From positions 1-64,000 of the forward strand of contig NZ_SOCT01000005.1 of NCBI RefSeq assembly GCF_004364435.1: 64,000 nt of DNA, in the 5' to 3' direction. Both the position numbers and the translations under genes were made by a program. The stretch's first letter is position 1. Each line of letters begins with the position of its first letter. This DNA is from Pseudomonas sp. LP_7_YM. Its GTDB lineage: Bacteria > Pseudomonadota > Gammaproteobacteria > Pseudomonadales > Pseudomonadaceae. Of the stretch, positions 63,242-64,000 are shown piece by piece. The notes under the pieces are model-generated. The model saw only the letters and a program-made list of their open reading frames with translations. It had not been told where the DNA came from and did no database searches.

Positions 63242-64000
63242 TTACTTCCCGGCCTGGGCCTTTGCGACCTTCACGATGTTGTCAGCGGTAAAGCCGTACT
63301 TGGCCTGCAACTTCTCGAGAGGCGCCGATGCACCGAAGGTGTTCATAACGATCTTTTCGCCGCTCTGGCCGACGTAGCGATCCCAGCCCACAGGCCCTGC
63401 CTGTTCCACCACCAACCGTCCCTTGACGTCCGGCGGCAGCACGCTGTCGCGATAGGCCTTGTCCTGGTCTTCGAAAAGCTCCCAACTTGGCATCGAGACG
63501 ACGCGCGCAGCAATCCCTTCGGCCTTGAGCTTCTCGAAGGCCTCGACGGTCATACCGACTTCGCTGCCGGTGGCAATCAGGATCACATCGACTTTGCCTT
63601 CTACCGCGTCAGCCAGGACATATGCACCTTTGGCGACATTTTCAGCACTGGCATATTTCGAGCGGTCCAGCGTCGGCATCGGCTGGCGGGACAGCACCAG
63701 GCAGCTTGGCCGATTAGTCTGCGCCAGAGCAACTTTCCAGGCCTCGGCGGTTTCGTTGGCATCGCCTGGGCGCAGAGTTACCAGACCGGGCGTGGCACGC
63801 ATCTGAGTCAGGTGCTCGATAGGCTGGTGCGTCGGACCGTCCTCGCCCACGCCGATCGAGTCGTGGGTGAAGACAAAGATCACCGGCAACTCCATGATTG
63901 ACGCCAGGCGGATCGGCGGTTTCATGTAGTCGCTGAACACCAGGAACGTCGAGGTGTACGGCCGGATGTAGGACAGCGCCAGACCATTGGCAATCGAACC
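63242..64000 (-). CDS. tkt: Transketolase, C-terminal part (runs past the window edge)
   Basis: The visible ~252 residues are the C-terminal third of a transketolase. Starting inside ...SIANGLALSYIRPYTSTF, it shows the pyrimidine-domain motif VFTHDSIGVGEDGPTHQPIEHL, then LRPGDANETAEAWKVAL, and the C-terminal domain with IATGSEVGMTVEAFEKL. Transketolase moves two-carbon units between sugar phosphates with thiamine diphosphate. The 5' part, including the ThDP-binding domain, lies beyond 64000. The reading frame is intact to the edge. Confidence 0.95.
   Translation of the reverse strand, partial: GSIANGLALSYIRPYTSTFLVFSDYMKPPIRLASIMELPVIFVFTHDSIGVGEDGPTHQPIEHLTQMRATPGLVTLRPGDANETAEAWKVALAQTNRPSCLVLSRQPMPTLDRSKYASAENVAKGAYVLADAVEGKVDVILIATGSEVGMTVEAFEKLKAEGIAARVVSMPSWELFEDQDKAYRDSVLPPDVKGRLVVEQAGPVGWDRYVGQSGEKIVMNTFGASAPLEKLQAKYGFTADNIVKVAKAQAGK

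Overview
The window is chromosomal DNA of a fluorescent Pseudomonas, most likely of the P. syringae/P. fluorescens lineage. This is inferred from protein sequence and from a gene order typical of the genus: uvrD, rccR, pycR, pycA, pycB, a paiB/MocR locus, and tkt. A perfect parS site and many DnaA-box-like 9-mers also suggest that the right half lies fairly close to the replication origin.

Left flank (1-3.1 kb) is accessory and AT-richer. It holds the 5' part of an IS5-family element whose transposase is cut, perhaps by a group II intron running off the window edge. Next come an orphan type VI secretion module (hcp, a glycine-zipper cargo effector, a small membrane protein that is probably its immunity factor) and the remnant of a LysR regulator. 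From 3.3 to 11.4 kb there are a VOC protein with a divergent LysR regulator, an AcvB/VirJ-type hydrolase, an amino-acid-type ABC receptor and permease without an ATPase but with a flavin monooxygenase, and a polytopic membrane protein.

The centrepiece is 11.5-24.4 kb. Eight tightly coupled genes (15099-24373) encode a cupin, a methionyl-tRNA-synthetase-like protein with a degenerate KMSKS loop, a D-amino-acid-oxidase-type flavoenzyme, a signal-less periplasmic-binding-protein fold, a lysine/ornithine N-monooxygenase, SbnA and SbnB homologues for 2,3-diaminopropionate, and a large FAD/NAD(P)-binding protein. The N-monooxygenase, cupin, MetRS-like and oxidase set is the known hydrazine (N-N bond) forming machinery of s56-p1, pyrazomycin and triacsin biosynthesis. 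Here cupin and MetRS are separate genes and the set is combined with diaminopropionate synthesis, so a hydrazine-containing natural product not known to me is predicted. Two GcvA-type LysR regulators and an EamA exporter flank the operon, and a palindromic operator lies in front of it.

From 24.4 to 45 kb come a Wzy-like protein with a GH39 hydrolase, opgD, a four-gene operon of three SPFH proteins and an HmtA-like P-type ATPase, cfa, cls, a DUF3617 protein, a parS site, a cell-wall amidase, two CobW GTPases, DUF3301 and pdxY. Three Zur-like palindromes, upstream of the SPFH/HmtA operon, the amidase and the first CobW, suggest a scattered zinc-starvation regulon. From 45 to 64 kb are housekeeping and conserved genes: a thioesterase, a frameshifted CPA2 antiporter, SMI1/KNR4 and Tim44 proteins, uvrD, rccR with an autoregulatory palindrome, pycR-pycA-pycB, a paiB/GNAT operon opposite a MocR regulator, a YeeE/YedE transporter, and the 3' end of tkt. 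No tRNA, rRNA or CRISPR array was seen.
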